Source: Pseudomonas sp. MYb327 (lineage in GTDB: Bacteria > Pseudomonadota > Gammaproteobacteria > Pseudomonadales > Pseudomonadaceae). From it: a stretch of DNA of 64,000 nucleotides. Below, in pieces: positions 16,860 to 25,658 of this stretch. The notes under the pieces were generated by a model, which ran no database searches, had not been told where the DNA came from, and was given only the letters and a program-made list of their open reading frames with translations. Each line of letters starts with the position of its first letter. The first letter of the stretch is position 1. The DNA lies in the NCBI RefSeq assembly GCF_040438925.1, contig NZ_CP159258.1, forward strand, positions 2,060,001 to 2,124,000, given 5' to 3'. The position numbers were made by a program, and so were the translations under genes.

Positions 16860-17606
16860 ATGGTAGTACTCGATACCGAAACTACCGGCATGCCGGTAAC
16901 CGACGGCCACCGGATTATCGAAATCGGTTGTGTCGAGTTAATCGGTCGACGCCTGACCGGCCGACATTTCCACGTTTACCTGCAACCGGATCGCGAAAGT
17001 GATGAAGGCGCCATCGGCGTCCACGGCATCACCAACGAGTTTCTGGTGGGCAAGCCGCGATTCGCTGAAGTGGCCGAAGAATTCTTCGAATTCATCAAGG
17101 GCGCGCAGCTGATCATCCATAACGCGGCGTTCGACGTTGGCTTCATCAACAACGAATTCGCCCTGATGGGCCAGCACGATCGTGCGGACATCACGCAACA
17201 TTGCTCGATCCTCGACACCCTGATGATGGCCCGGGAACGTCACCCGGGGCAGCGCAACAGCCTCGACGCCTTGTGCAAACGCTATGGCGTCGATAACTCC
17301 GGCCGTGAATTGCACGGCGCCTTGCTCGACTCCGAGATTCTCGCCGACGTTTACCTGACCATGACTGGCGGCCAGACCAGCCTGTCGTTGGCCGGTAATG
17401 CGTCCGATGGCAATGGTCCCGGTGAGGGTGCGGATAACTCGGCCACGGAAATCCGTCGCCTGCCGGCCGATCGTCAGCTAACGCGCATCATCCGCGCCAA
17501 CGAAGACGATCTGGCCCGACATGCAGCGCGCATGGAGGTCATCGCCAAATCTGCCGGTGCCCCGGCATTGTGGGTGCAGTTGGCTGAAGCTGAAGCTCAG
17601 GCATAG
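16830..17606 (+). CDS. dnaQ: DNA polymerase III epsilon subunit (3'-5' exonuclease), altered N-terminus
   Basis: A 258-residue DnaQ. Exo I (VVLDTETTG, Asp15 and Glu17), Exo II (HNAAFDVGF) and Exo III (HGALLDSEILADVY) motifs are all present, and the C-terminal part that contacts the polymerase alpha subunit looks complete. It proofreads during replication. The first ten residues (MTVYTNTANR) do not resemble pseudomonad DnaQ, which normally starts a few residues before VVLDTETTG. They are encoded by the adjacent island, which also supplies the ribosome site. ATG 16860 (MVVLDTE) is an alternative start but has a poorly spaced site. The usual upstream gene rnhA is missing. Confidence 0.93.
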   Translation: MTVYTNTANRMVVLDTETTGMPVTDGHRIIEIGCVELIGRRLTGRHFHVYLQPDRESDEGAIGVHGITNEFLVGKPRFAEVAEEFFEFIKGAQLIIHNAAFDVGFINNEFALMGQHDRADITQHCSILDTLMMARERHPGQRNSLDALCKRYGVDNSGRELHGALLDSEILADVYLTMTGGQTSLSLAGNASDGNGPGEGADNSATEIRRLPADRQLTRIIRANEDDLARHAARMEVIAKSAGAPALWVQLAEAEAQA

Positions 17607-17620
17607 AAACACACGTTTTT

Positions 17621-17786
17621 GTGGCGAGGGAGCTTGCTCCCGCTGGGTAGCGAAGCGTTCCCCGTATTTTTCACTGGCAGCAGATTCGCAGGTTTTACGA
17701 CAGCTGGGCAGTCGAGCGAGAGCAAGCTTCCACGCTTCAAAATGGTGCGCTCATCGTCCGGTATCGGGCATCCCGCTCGCCACATC
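17621..17786. repeat. degenerate REP doublet
   Basis: GTGGCGAGGGAGC-type palindromic halves occur at 17621-17641, around 17713-17740 and, inverted, at 17767-17786. They are a diverged version of the palindrome seen perfectly at 61291-61318. Confidence 0.6.
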
Positions 17787-17852
17787 CGCTTCAACCCTCT
17801 ACCCTGAGGTGATTGGCAGGCTCTGATCTGCCGCCTCAGGATACTGAGCCTC

Positions 17853-20108
17853 ATGTACAAAGATTTGAAATTTCCGGTCCTGATCGTCCACCGCGACATC
17901 AAGGCCGACACTGTCGCCGGTGACCGTGTGCGGGGGATTGCCCGGGAACTGGAGCAAGAAGGTTTCAGTATTGTCTCGGCCGTGGACTACACCGAAGGGC
18001 GTCTTGTTGCTTCGACTCATCACGGCCTCTCGTGCATGTTGATCGCGGCGGAAGATGCCAGCGCCCACTCTCATTTGTTGCAGAATATGGCCGAACTGAT
18101 CGGTCTGGCGCGAGTGCGTGCCCCCGATCTGCCGATCTTTGCCCTGGGTGAGCAGGTGACTCTGGAAAACGCGCCCGCCGACGCCATGGCTGAACTCAAT
18201 CAACTGCGCGGCATCCTCTATCTGTTTGAAGACACCGTGCCATTTCTCGCTCGTCAGGTGGCCCGGGCCGCGCGCAAATATCTGGATGGTTTGCTGCCAC
18301 CATTCTTCAAAGCCTTGGTGCAGCACACCGCCGACTCCAATTATTCGTGGCACACCCCCGGCCACGGCGGTGGCGTGGCGTATCACAAAAGTCCAGTGGG
18401 TCAGGCGTTTCACCAGTTCTTCGGCGAGAACACCCTGCGTTCGGATTTGTCGGTTTCGGTACCGGAGCTCGGTTCGTTGCTGGATCACACCGGGCCATTG
18501 GCAGAAGCGGAGGCCCGTGCGGCGCGAAACTTCGGCGCCGATCACACCTTTTTTGTGATTAACGGCACGTCGACCGCCAACAAAATCGTCTGGCACTCCA
18601 TGGTCGCTCGCGATGACCTCGTGCTGGTGGATCGCAACTGTCACAAGTCGGTGTTGCACTCGATCATCATGACCGGTGCCATCCCGTTGTACCTGTGTCC
18701 GGAGCGTAATGAACTGGGCATCATCGGCCCGATCCCGCTCAGTGAGTTCAGCATCGAATCGATTCAAGCCAAGATCGACGCCAGTCCGTTGACCCGGGGC
18801 CGGGCGCCCAAGGTCAAACTTGCGGTGGTAACCAATTCAACCTACGACGGGCTCTGCTACAACGCCGAACTGATCAAGCAGCAATTGGGTAACAGTGTCG
18901 AGGTGTTGCACTTCGACGAGGCCTGGTACGCCTACGCGGCGTTCCATGAATTTTTCGCCGGGCGTTACGGCATGGGCACGTCCCGCAGTGACGACGGCCC
19001 GTTGGTGTTCACCACACACTCCACGCACAAATTGTTGGCGGCGTTTAGCCAGGCGTCGATGATTCATGTTCAGGACGGCGGCGCCCGGCAACTCGACCGT
19101 GATCGCTTCAACGAAGCCTTCATGATGCACATCTCCACGTCGCCGCAATACGGCATCATCGCCTCGCTGGATGTGGCGTCGGCCATGATGGAGGGCGGGG
19201 CCGGGCGTTCGCTGTTGCAGGAAATGTTTGACGAGGCCCTGAGTTTTCGCCGGGCGTTGGCCAATCTGCGCCAGCACATTGCCGCTGACGATTGGTGGTT
19301 TTCCATTTGGCAGCCTCCTTCGGTGGAGGGTATCGACCGTGTTGTGACGCAAGACTGGCTGCTGCAACCGGAGGCCGACTGGCACGGCTTTGGTGGCGTG
19401 ACTGACGATTATGTGCTGCTCGATCCGATCAAAGTCACCCTGGTGATGCCGGGGCTGACCGCGGGCGGCGCACTCAGCGAGCGTGGGATTCCCGCAGCGG
19501 TGGTCAGCAAATTCCTTTGGGAACGCGGGCTGGTGGTGGAAAAGACCGGCCTGTATTCGTTCCTGGTGTTGTTCTCCATGGGCATCACCAAGGGCAAATG
19601 GAGCACGCTGCTCACCGAGTTGCTGGAATTCAAGCGCAGTTACGACGCCAACGTCAGTCTGGCCACGTGCCTGCCTTGCGTGGCGCAACAGAATGTCGCG
19701 CGCTATCAGGGCATGGGCCTGCGCGACTTGTGCGATCAACTGCATGCCTGCTATCGCAGCAACGCCACAGCCAAGCATCTCAAACGCATGTACACGGTGC
19801 TGCCGGAAATCGCCATGAAGCCGGCTGACGCCTATGATCAATTGGTGCGTGGCGAAGTCGAAGCGGTGTCGATCGATGCTCTGCACGGGCGTATCGCCGC
19901 CGTCATGCTGGTGCCTTATCCGCCGGGGATTCCGTTGATAATGCCCGGCGAACGTTTTACCGAGTCGACCCGTTCGATCATCGACTACCTGGCATTTGCT
20001 CGCACGTTCGACAGCAGCTTCCCGGGGTTTGTCGCTGATGTGCACGGCTTGCAACACGAAGACGAGGGCAATGGGCGGCATTACACCGTCGATTGCATCA
20101 AGGAATGA
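17853..20108 (+). CDS. Orn/Lys/Arg decarboxylase (probable lysine decarboxylase, LdcA-like)
   Basis: A 751-residue fold-type I PLP decarboxylase. An N-terminal wing domain (residues 1-130) precedes the PLP core. HTPGHGGGVAYHKSPVG is the hallmark of the family, and the PLP-binding lysine is Lys393 in THSTHKLLAAFSQ. The C-terminal domain contains RYQGMGLRDLCDQLH. The length and the location two genes away from the dnaQ locus match the PA1818 lysine decarboxylase of P. aeruginosa, which makes cadaverine from L-lysine; ornithine or arginine cannot be excluded from sequence. It is cytoplasmic. A GNAT acetyltransferase gene follows after only 14 bases and may be co-transcribed. Confidence 0.9.
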   Translation: MYKDLKFPVLIVHRDIKADTVAGDRVRGIARELEQEGFSIVSAVDYTEGRLVASTHHGLSCMLIAAEDASAHSHLLQNMAELIGLARVRAPDLPIFALGEQVTLENAPADAMAELNQLRGILYLFEDTVPFLARQVARAARKYLDGLLPPFFKALVQHTADSNYSWHTPGHGGGVAYHKSPVGQAFHQFFGENTLRSDLSVSVPELGSLLDHTGPLAEAEARAARNFGADHTFFVINGTSTANKIVWHSMVARDDLVLVDRNCHKSVLHSIIMTGAIPLYLCPERNELGIIGPIPLSEFSIESIQAKIDASPLTRGRAPKVKLAVVTNSTYDGLCYNAELIKQQLGNSVEVLHFDEAWYAYAAFHEFFAGRYGMGTSRSDDGPLVFTTHSTHKLLAAFSQASMIHVQDGGARQLDRDRFNEAFMMHISTSPQYGIIASLDVASAMMEGGAGRSLLQEMFDEALSFRRALANLRQHIAADDWWFSIWQPPSVEGIDRVVTQDWLLQPEADWHGFGGVTDDYVLLDPIKVTLVMPGLTAGGALSERGIPAAVVSKFLWERGLVVEKTGLYSFLVLFSMGITKGKWSTLLTELLEFKRSYDANVSLATCLPCVAQQNVARYQGMGLRDLCDQLHACYRSNATAKHLKRMYTVLPEIAMKPADAYDQLVRGEVEAVSIDALHGRIAAVMLVPYPPGIPLIMPGERFTESTRSIIDYLAFARTFDSSFPGFVADVHGLQHEDEGNGRHYTVDCIKE

Positions 20109-20122
20109 GGACCTTTCCCAGT

Positions 20123-20737
20123 ATGCAACCGGTTATAAATCCGAATTACCCAGGGCTGTCGGTGCGCGTGGCCGACGAAGGCTTTGCCGCGTACATATGG
20201 GGTAGCGATTTCAGTTTTGAAGTCGCCGCCTACGGTACTCCCGAAATAGGCCAGCCGGTGGAGCAGTGGCGGGTCACGCCGATCACCCCTTATCGCAAGT
20301 GCTATGGCATCGATCCCGAGGAGTTCAGCAGCTTTCGCGACGCCGCCGACAGTGCGATTTTCATGGCATATCTGGACGATGAACCGGTGGGCCACTTGGT
20401 AATCAGCACCAACTGGAACGGCTTTGCCCACATTGACGAACTGGCGGTGCACGCACCGGCGCGACGCCATGGCGTGGCCAAGTCGCTGCTGGATGTGGCG
20501 CAGTTCTGGAGTCGCAAGAAGAAACTGCCGGGCATTATGCTCGAAACCCAAAACAACAATCTGGGCGCCTGCCGGCTGTATGAGCGTTGCGGATATGTGA
20601 TTGGGGGCATCGACCATCTGCGCTATCGCGGCATCGATCCCAATACTGCCGAAGTGGCGCTGTTTTGGTACCGATTGTTCGATAACCCGCTGGAAAACCC
20701 GATCAGCTCACCAGCATCGCCGCGGCTTGTTCCGTGA
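20123..20737 (+). CDS. GNAT acetyltransferase, streptothricin-acetyltransferase-like
   Basis: A 204-residue acetyltransferase. The acetyl-CoA motif A is HIDELAVHAPARRHGVAKSLL, followed by ETQNNNLGACRLYERCGYVIGGID, very like the ETQTNN...CGF.LGGID pattern of Sat-type streptothricin acetyltransferases. The preceding ITPYRKCYG segment also matches that group. It may acetylate streptothricin or another amine; since the gene follows a lysine decarboxylase, a polyamine or beta-lysyl substrate is a reasonable guess. I chose ATG 20123, with GAGG upstream; ATG 20105 overlapping the decarboxylase stop is possible. The 3' end overlaps the convergent LysR gene by 35 bases. Confidence 0.8.
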   Translation: MQPVINPNYPGLSVRVADEGFAAYIWGSDFSFEVAAYGTPEIGQPVEQWRVTPITPYRKCYGIDPEEFSSFRDAADSAIFMAYLDDEPVGHLVISTNWNGFAHIDELAVHAPARRHGVAKSLLDVAQFWSRKKKLPGIMLETQNNNLGACRLYERCGYVIGGIDHLRYRGIDPNTAEVALFWYRLFDNPLENPISSPASPRLVP

Positions 20738-21596
20738 TGATCGCCAGCAAGGTCTGAATGGCGGGTGAGGGCTCGCCGTTTTTCAGGGTCAGGGCGTAGA
20801 GGCTGATCGGCACCGCCGGTGCCAGCGGGCAGGCGTCGAGCCCCACCGACTTCGCGCCGAGGGCGGTGAAGGGGTCGACAATAGCGAGGCCTTCACCGGC
20901 CTCGACCATGCTGCGCATCATCTGGTGTGTCTGAACCCGGGTCTGGATGACCGGCGCCGGGCGCAGCGCATGCAGTTTGTTTTCGAGCGCCGGACTGAGT
21001 GGGTCATGACCTTCGAGGCCGACCATCGCTTGACCGGCCAGATCCTGTAGCGAGATGTATTTCTGCTTTGGTTGCAGCCAACCGTGTGGGGCGAGCAGTT
21101 GCAATTTGCCTTGTGCAATCGCCTGACACTGAATATCACCATGCTCCGGATCATGCAGGCTCAGACCGAGATCGCTTTCACGCAGCAGCAGGCTTCGGAC
21201 GATCTCACGGGTGGGTTGGCTCAACAGTGTACAAGGCGCGTCGGGTAGGCGTCGGCGCAGCGCGGCGATGCTTTGCGGCAATAATTGTTGGGCCAGGGGC
21301 GGGGTGCAGATGATGCGTAACGGCGGGGCAAGGTATTGCTTGAGGCTGCTGGCCAGGCGCTGCAGTGGTTCGAGCGCATCGTAGACGCGGGTAATTTCGA
21401 CCTGCAACGCCCGGGCTTCACGCGTGGCCTGCAAGCGTCCGCGAACGCTGGAGAACAGCATGAAACCCAGCTGATCCTCGGCGTCGCGCAAAATACGCTC
21501 GACTTCGGCCACCGGCAACTGCAGCCATTCGGCGGCGGTGCCCAGGTGACCGGTCTGCAGGAGCGCCTGGATCACTTCGATATGGCGTAAGCGCAT
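20703..21596 (-). CDS. LysR-family transcriptional regulator
   Basis: A 297-residue LysR protein. The helix-turn-helix is at about residues 3-60 (MRLRHIEVIQALLQTGHLGTAAEWLQL, with a slightly divergent recognition helix, VAEVERILRDAEDQLGFMLF). The periplasmic-binding-like effector domain fills the rest (LRIICTPPLAQQLLPQSIAAL, then EAGEGLAIVDPFTALG). It stands alone: the gene to its right is a small protein on the same strand and the gene to its left is the convergent acetyltransferase. Its target and inducer cannot be read from context. Confidence 0.88.
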   Translation of the reverse strand: MRLRHIEVIQALLQTGHLGTAAEWLQLPVAEVERILRDAEDQLGFMLFSSVRGRLQATREARALQVEITRVYDALEPLQRLASSLKQYLAPPLRIICTPPLAQQLLPQSIAALRRRLPDAPCTLLSQPTREIVRSLLLRESDLGLSLHDPEHGDIQCQAIAQGKLQLLAPHGWLQPKQKYISLQDLAGQAMVGLEGHDPLSPALENKLHALRPAPVIQTRVQTHQMMRSMVEAGEGLAIVDPFTALGAKSVGLDACPLAPAVPISLYALTLKNGEPSPAIQTLLAIITEQAAAMLVS

Positions 21597-21685
21597 GCGT
21601 GAAGTCCATGTTCAGCAGGGTGATGGAGTCAGTGGCTGAATCCTAACCCAAGTCCGCGCATATGACTTCTGCTCATAACGTCGAG

Positions 21686-21913
21686 TTATGAAGCGACGTG
21701 CGTGACCGGCTCACGGATGATGGTCACGCCCGATTGCACCAGCAGAAATTGATCTTCATCAACCTTGTTTACGCGATCGCCAATGGCCAGCTTGTAGGTG
21801 GTGACGGGTGCGAATCCATCGGCCGGCGGGGTGGATTCCTGGAACTCATGTACGGAATAAATGCGGCCTTCCGCGTCTCTTGCATGGAACTGACCGACGA
21901 GTACTGCTGCCAT
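21686..21913 (-). CDS. small conserved-looking hypothetical protein
   Basis: A 75-residue soluble protein (MAAVLVGQFHARDAEGRIYSVHEF, then TTYKLAIGDRVNKVDEDQFLL). Its beta-rich pattern and balanced composition look like a real gene, and an AGAGG site precedes ATG 21913. Similar small proteins are widespread in Pseudomonas, but I know no function. It lies between the LysR gene and the divergent flavin reductase gene. Confidence 0.7.
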   Translation of the reverse strand: MAAVLVGQFHARDAEGRIYSVHEFQESTPPADGFAPVTTYKLAIGDRVNKVDEDQFLLVQSGVTIIREPVTHVAS

Positions 21914-22094
21914 CTGCTTAGAACCTCTGGAGATAAATCACTCATGTGCGGTTGGATAGACCGCCACCAAGTACGGTAAGTTTTCCTACATATAAAAAAT
22001 AATCAGGGCGCAGATATACCTACGTTCACTGGTTGAACCTTCACCTGATCATCTATAACTACAGGCTCCTCCCACGGACAATCGAGAGTCTTCC

Positions 22095-22655
22095 ATGAGC
22101 AATGTCTATAACGTCGCCGTAGTGGTCGGCAGCCTGCGAAAAGCATCGATCAACCGCAAGGTCGCCCTGGCGCTGGCAGATCTGGCGCCGGCCAATCTCA
22201 AGCTGAGCATTGTCGAAATCGGTGATCTGCCGCTCTACAACGAAGACATTGATGGTGCTTCACCGCCGGCAGCCTACAGTACTTTCCGGCAACAGGTGAG
22301 CTCATCCGACGCAGTGCTGTTCGTCACCCCGGAATACAACCGCTCGGTGCCAGCCCCGTTGAAAAACGCCATCGACGTGGGTTCGCGTCCCTACGGTCAG
22401 AGTGCCTGGAGTGGCAAGCCGGGTGCGGTGATCAGTGTTTCTCCGGGCGCGGTCGGTGGATTTGGCGCCAATCACAACTTGCGCCAGTCCATGGTGTTTC
22501 TCGATGTGCCGATGATGCAGCAACCGGAAGCCTACCTGGGCGGCGCTGGTTCGGCGTTCGATGAAGCGGGTAACCTGTCCGAATCGGTCAGGCCGTTCTT
22601 GCAGAAATTTATCGATGCCTACGGGAAGTGGGTCGAACAGCACAAAAAGCTTTGA
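22095..22655 (+). CDS. chrR: NADPH-dependent FMN reductase, ChrR-type (chromate/quinone reductase)
   Basis: A 186-residue flavodoxin-like enzyme. The FMN-phosphate loop is VVGSLRKASINRKVA, the second FMN-contact motif is TPEYNRSVPAPLKNAIDVGSRP, and GAVGGFGANHNLRQ follows. The whole protein closely resembles ChrR of P. putida, which reduces quinones and chromate with NADPH and protects from oxidative stress. It is cytoplasmic and probably a tetramer. The gene is monocistronic, with a 180-base upstream gap that must carry its promoter. Confidence 0.88.
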   Translation: MSNVYNVAVVVGSLRKASINRKVALALADLAPANLKLSIVEIGDLPLYNEDIDGASPPAAYSTFRQQVSSSDAVLFVTPEYNRSVPAPLKNAIDVGSRPYGQSAWSGKPGAVISVSPGAVGGFGANHNLRQSMVFLDVPMMQQPEAYLGGAGSAFDEAGNLSESVRPFLQKFIDAYGKWVEQHKKL

Positions 22656-22730
22656 TGCTGCGGATTACGAAGGGCTGACCAGTCGGTGGACAGGTCGCGC
22701 CGGGGGAGGGGCATGTGATTCGATTGTGAC

Positions 22731-23681
22731 TCAACCCTGCCCCGGTACATTCGGCCAAAGATCCGCGACCAGGAACAACCGTTCCGCTTCCTCCCAGTCG
22801 CCCAAAGCATTTTCCGTCAATCGCACCAGCAATTGCGCCGGTGCCAGCGGCTCCAGTTCGCTCAGCCAGGCATCCAATTGTTCATCGTTCCAGGTTTGCT
22901 CCGCTGGATAATGCGCCGGCGCCAGCCAGGCATGGCGGGGCAGGGGTTGCCAACGGCCAGGCGGGCTCTGCGCGAAAAACTCCGGCCAATCCTTTTGGTG
23001 CAGCCAGCGACCGCGCAAGTGTTGTGGGTGTGCGCTACTGGGCGATGCCGCCTGTCCCGGCCATGGATAGAGTAAATAGCCGCCCAGCCACAAATGGGCG
23101 CTGAACTGCTGAATATCCAGCGCGGCCAGCACTTCGCGGCTCTCTGGTCGCGCGGAAATCGGCAGTTGATGCTGGCTCAGGTGCGCCAGTTTACGATCCA
23201 GCCGATCGTGGCAACCCGGGCCGAGCCACTGCGCGGCGTCATGTCCGTCACCATTTTGCGGGCCGAGGTAAAGCTTGATCGCCAGTTCCAGGTGATGCAC
23301 GCCGTCGCGATCACGCAGCAGCATGTCCAGCTCGCCCAGCGTATGGCCTTCGCGGCGGATCGGCATGTTGGCGGCAATCAACTCGATGCCGGGCGCGTGC
23401 TGCACGGCAAATTGCCATAACCGTTCGTAGTACAAACCCAGGCGCCGGGTGCGTGCCTGGGCCAGCCAGTGCAGCAAACCGTAGCTGTCGCGGTCGAGCT
23501 TTCGCAGCCAGTGTTCCAGGAGATCCGGGGCCTGCACCCAGTCGCTGCCGGCCAGCGGATGACGTTGCGGCCACGGCGTGGCGCCAAGCATCGGCGGCGC
23601 CAGGATGACCCATGCCAGGTCGCGCACTTCAGGGTGGCGCAACTGGTGGGGTAACTGCAGCAAATCTGGAAATAGGATCAT
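22731..23681 (-). CDS. DUF1853 family protein
   Basis: A 316-residue soluble protein with the DUF1853 pattern ([17 protein letters not shown] near the start, then [32 protein letters not shown], resembling a nuclease-like E-x-D...E-x-K core). The latter stretch hints at a PD-(D/E)xK-type fold, but that is inference; the family has no assigned role. ATG 23681 is chosen because the domain begins there, although the frame stays open further upstream. The gene is divergent from nadK, as is common in pseudomonads. Confidence 0.82.
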   Translation of the reverse strand: MILFPDLLQLPHQLRHPEVRDLAWVILAPPMLGATPWPQRHPLAGSDWVQAPDLLEHWLRKLDRDSYGLLHWLAQARTRRLGLYYERLWQFAVQHAPGIELIAANMPIRREGHTLGELDMLLRDRDGVHHLELAIKLYLGPQNGDGHDAAQWLGPGCHDRLDRKLAHLSQHQLPISARPESREVLAALDIQQFSAHLWLGGYLLYPWPGQAASPSSAHPQHLRGRWLHQKDWPEFFAQSPPGRWQPLPRHAWLAPAHYPAEQTWNDEQLDAWLSELEPLAPAQLLVRLTENALGDWEEAERLFLVADLWPNVPGQG

Positions 23682-23796
23682 CTTGCGAGCATAGCCCGAA
23701 TCGCGAGCACACCTTGAGGCTGAAAGGATTTTGTCTATGCAGCGCTTTCGCCCATAATCCTCCTTTTCACCGTCGCTGCCCTTCATTAGGAGCCCC

Positions 23797-24687
23797 ATGG
23801 AGCAATTTCGTAATATCGGCATCATCGGTCGCCTGGGCAGTTCTCAGGTGCTGGATACCGTCCGCCGACTGAAACGCTTTCTGCTCGATCGTCACCTGCA
23901 CGTGATCCTCGAAGACACCATCGCCGAGGTGCTCCCGGGCCATGGTTTGCAAACCTCATCGCGCAAGATGCTCGGCGAAGTCTGTGACATGGTCATCGTG
24001 GTCGGCGGTGATGGCAGTTTGCTTGGCGCGGCTCGTGCGCTGGCCAAGCACAATATCCCGGTGCTGGGCATAAACCGTGGCAGCCTGGGCTTTCTCACGG
24101 ACATCCGCCCCGATGAGCTGGAAGTCAAAGTCGCCGAAGTGCTCGACGGCCACTACCTGGTGGAAAACCGTTTTCTTTTGCAAGCCGAAGTCCGCCGCCA
24201 CGCCGAGGCCATTGGTCAGGGCGATGCACTGAACGACGTAGTGCTGCACCCCGGCAAATCGACCCGCATGATCGAGTTCGAGCTGTATATCGACGGCCAG
24301 TTCGTTTGCAGTCAGAAGGCCGACGGCCTGATCGTCGCCACGCCGACCGGTTCGACCGCTTATGCGCTGTCGGCGGGCGGCCCGATCATGCATCCCAAGC
24401 TCGACGCTATTGTGATTGTGCCGATGTACCCCCATACCTTGTCGGGCAGGCCGATCGTGGTCGATGGCAACAGTGAGCTGAAAATCGTCGTGTCCAAGGA
24501 TATGCAGATCTACCCGCAAGTCTCGTGTGACGGTCAAAACCATTTCACCTGCGCGCCAGGTGACACCATCACCGTCAGCAAAAAGGCCCAGAAGCTGCGC
24601 CTGATTCACCCGCTCGACCACAACTACTATGAAGTCTGCCGAACCAAGCTCGGCTGGGGCAGCAAGTTGGGTGGTGGAGGCGACTGA
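23797..24687 (+). CDS. nadK: NAD kinase
   Basis: A 296-residue ATP-NAD kinase that makes NADP from NAD in the cytoplasm. The GGDGS motif (residues 70-74, [13 protein letters not shown]), the second nucleotide motif [12 protein letters not shown] and the substrate-contact segment [19 protein letters not shown] are all present. Length is normal. Its stop shares one base with the start of the next gene (TGATG at 24685-24689), so translation is coupled with the downstream phosphatase, and the rhomboid gene overlaps that in turn. Confidence 0.96.
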   Translation: MEQFRNIGIIGRLGSSQVLDTVRRLKRFLLDRHLHVILEDTIAEVLPGHGLQTSSRKMLGEVCDMVIVVGGDGSLLGAARALAKHNIPVLGINRGSLGFLTDIRPDELEVKVAEVLDGHYLVENRFLLQAEVRRHAEAIGQGDALNDVVLHPGKSTRMIEFELYIDGQFVCSQKADGLIVATPTGSTAYALSAGGPIMHPKLDAIVIVPMYPHTLSGRPIVVDGNSELKIVVSKDMQIYPQVSCDGQNHFTCAPGDTITVSKKAQKLRLIHPLDHNYYEVCRTKLGWGSKLGGGGD

Positions 24688-25658
24688 TGCTCGATCCCGC
24701 GCGTAGCTACGACCTGATCGGTGACGTGCACGGTTGCGCTCTGACCCTTGAGCATTTGCTCGACCGGCTCGGTTATCAAAAACACGGCGGCATCTGGCGC
24801 CATGCCTCGCGCATGGCGGTGTTCGTCGGTGACATCATCGACCGCGGCCCGCGGATTCGCGAGGCGCTGCACATCGTGCACGACATGGTCGAGGCCGGTC
24901 AGGCGCTGTGCATCATGGGCAACCATGAATTCAATGCTTTGGGCTGGGCCACACCGGCACTGCCCGGCAGCGGCAAGCAATTCGTGCGCGAACACACACC
25001 GCGCCATGCCCGTTTGCTGCATGAAACCCTGACCCAATTCGAAAACCATCCGGGCGACTGGCATGACTTCCAGCAGTGGTTCTATGAGCTACCGTTATTC
25101 GTCGATGCCGGGTGTTTCCGCGTGGTGCATGCCTGTTGGGACGCCGGCTTGATCGAGCCGCTGCGCGCGTTGTTCCCCAATGGGTGCGTCGACGAGCACT
25201 TTCTCCAGTCGTCGGCCATTCCGGGCAGCTTTGCCTGCACCGTGTTCGACCGGCTGCTGCGCGGCACCGACATGCGCTTGCCCCATGGCCTGACCATGAC
25301 CAGCGGCGATGGCCTGACGCGTTCGTTCTTTCGCACTAAATTCTGGGAAGACGACCCGCAAACCTACGGAGACATCGTGTTCCAGCCAGACGCCTTGCCG
25401 GATCCCGTGGCCCGAACGCCACTGTCCTCCAGCGAAAAAAACACCTTGCTGCGCTACGGCATCGACGAGCCATTGCTGTTCGTCGGCCATTACTGGCGCA
25501 GCGGCAAACCGGCGCCGATCCGCCCGAACCTGGCCTGTCTGGATTACAGCGCCGTGCTCTACGGCAAGCTGGTCGCCTATCGCCTGGATCAGGAAAGCCG
25601 TCTCGATCCCCATAAATTTGTCTGGGTCGATGTTGAGCGACCGGAGGTGCTGCAATGA
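24687..25658 (+). CDS. metallophosphoesterase (PrpE/ApaH-like)
   Basis: A 323-residue calcineurin-type phosphoesterase. The metal-binding blocks are in order: DLIGDVHGCALTLE (D-x-H), VFVGDIIDRGPR (GD..DRG), IMGNHEFNALGW (GNHE), then later a His-containing FVGHYWRSGKP. These bind two metal ions. Relatives act on phosphoproteins or nucleoside polyphosphates; the substrate here is unknown. It sits in the conserved nadK-phosphatase-rhomboid operon with one-base and four-base overlaps, which suggests a shared and constitutive transcript. Confidence 0.88.
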   Translation: MLDPARSYDLIGDVHGCALTLEHLLDRLGYQKHGGIWRHASRMAVFVGDIIDRGPRIREALHIVHDMVEAGQALCIMGNHEFNALGWATPALPGSGKQFVREHTPRHARLLHETLTQFENHPGDWHDFQQWFYELPLFVDAGCFRVVHACWDAGLIEPLRALFPNGCVDEHFLQSSAIPGSFACTVFDRLLRGTDMRLPHGLTMTSGDGLTRSFFRTKFWEDDPQTYGDIVFQPDALPDPVARTPLSSSEKNTLLRYGIDEPLLFVGHYWRSGKPAPIRPNLACLDYSAVLYGKLVAYRLDQESRLDPHKFVWVDVERPEVLQ

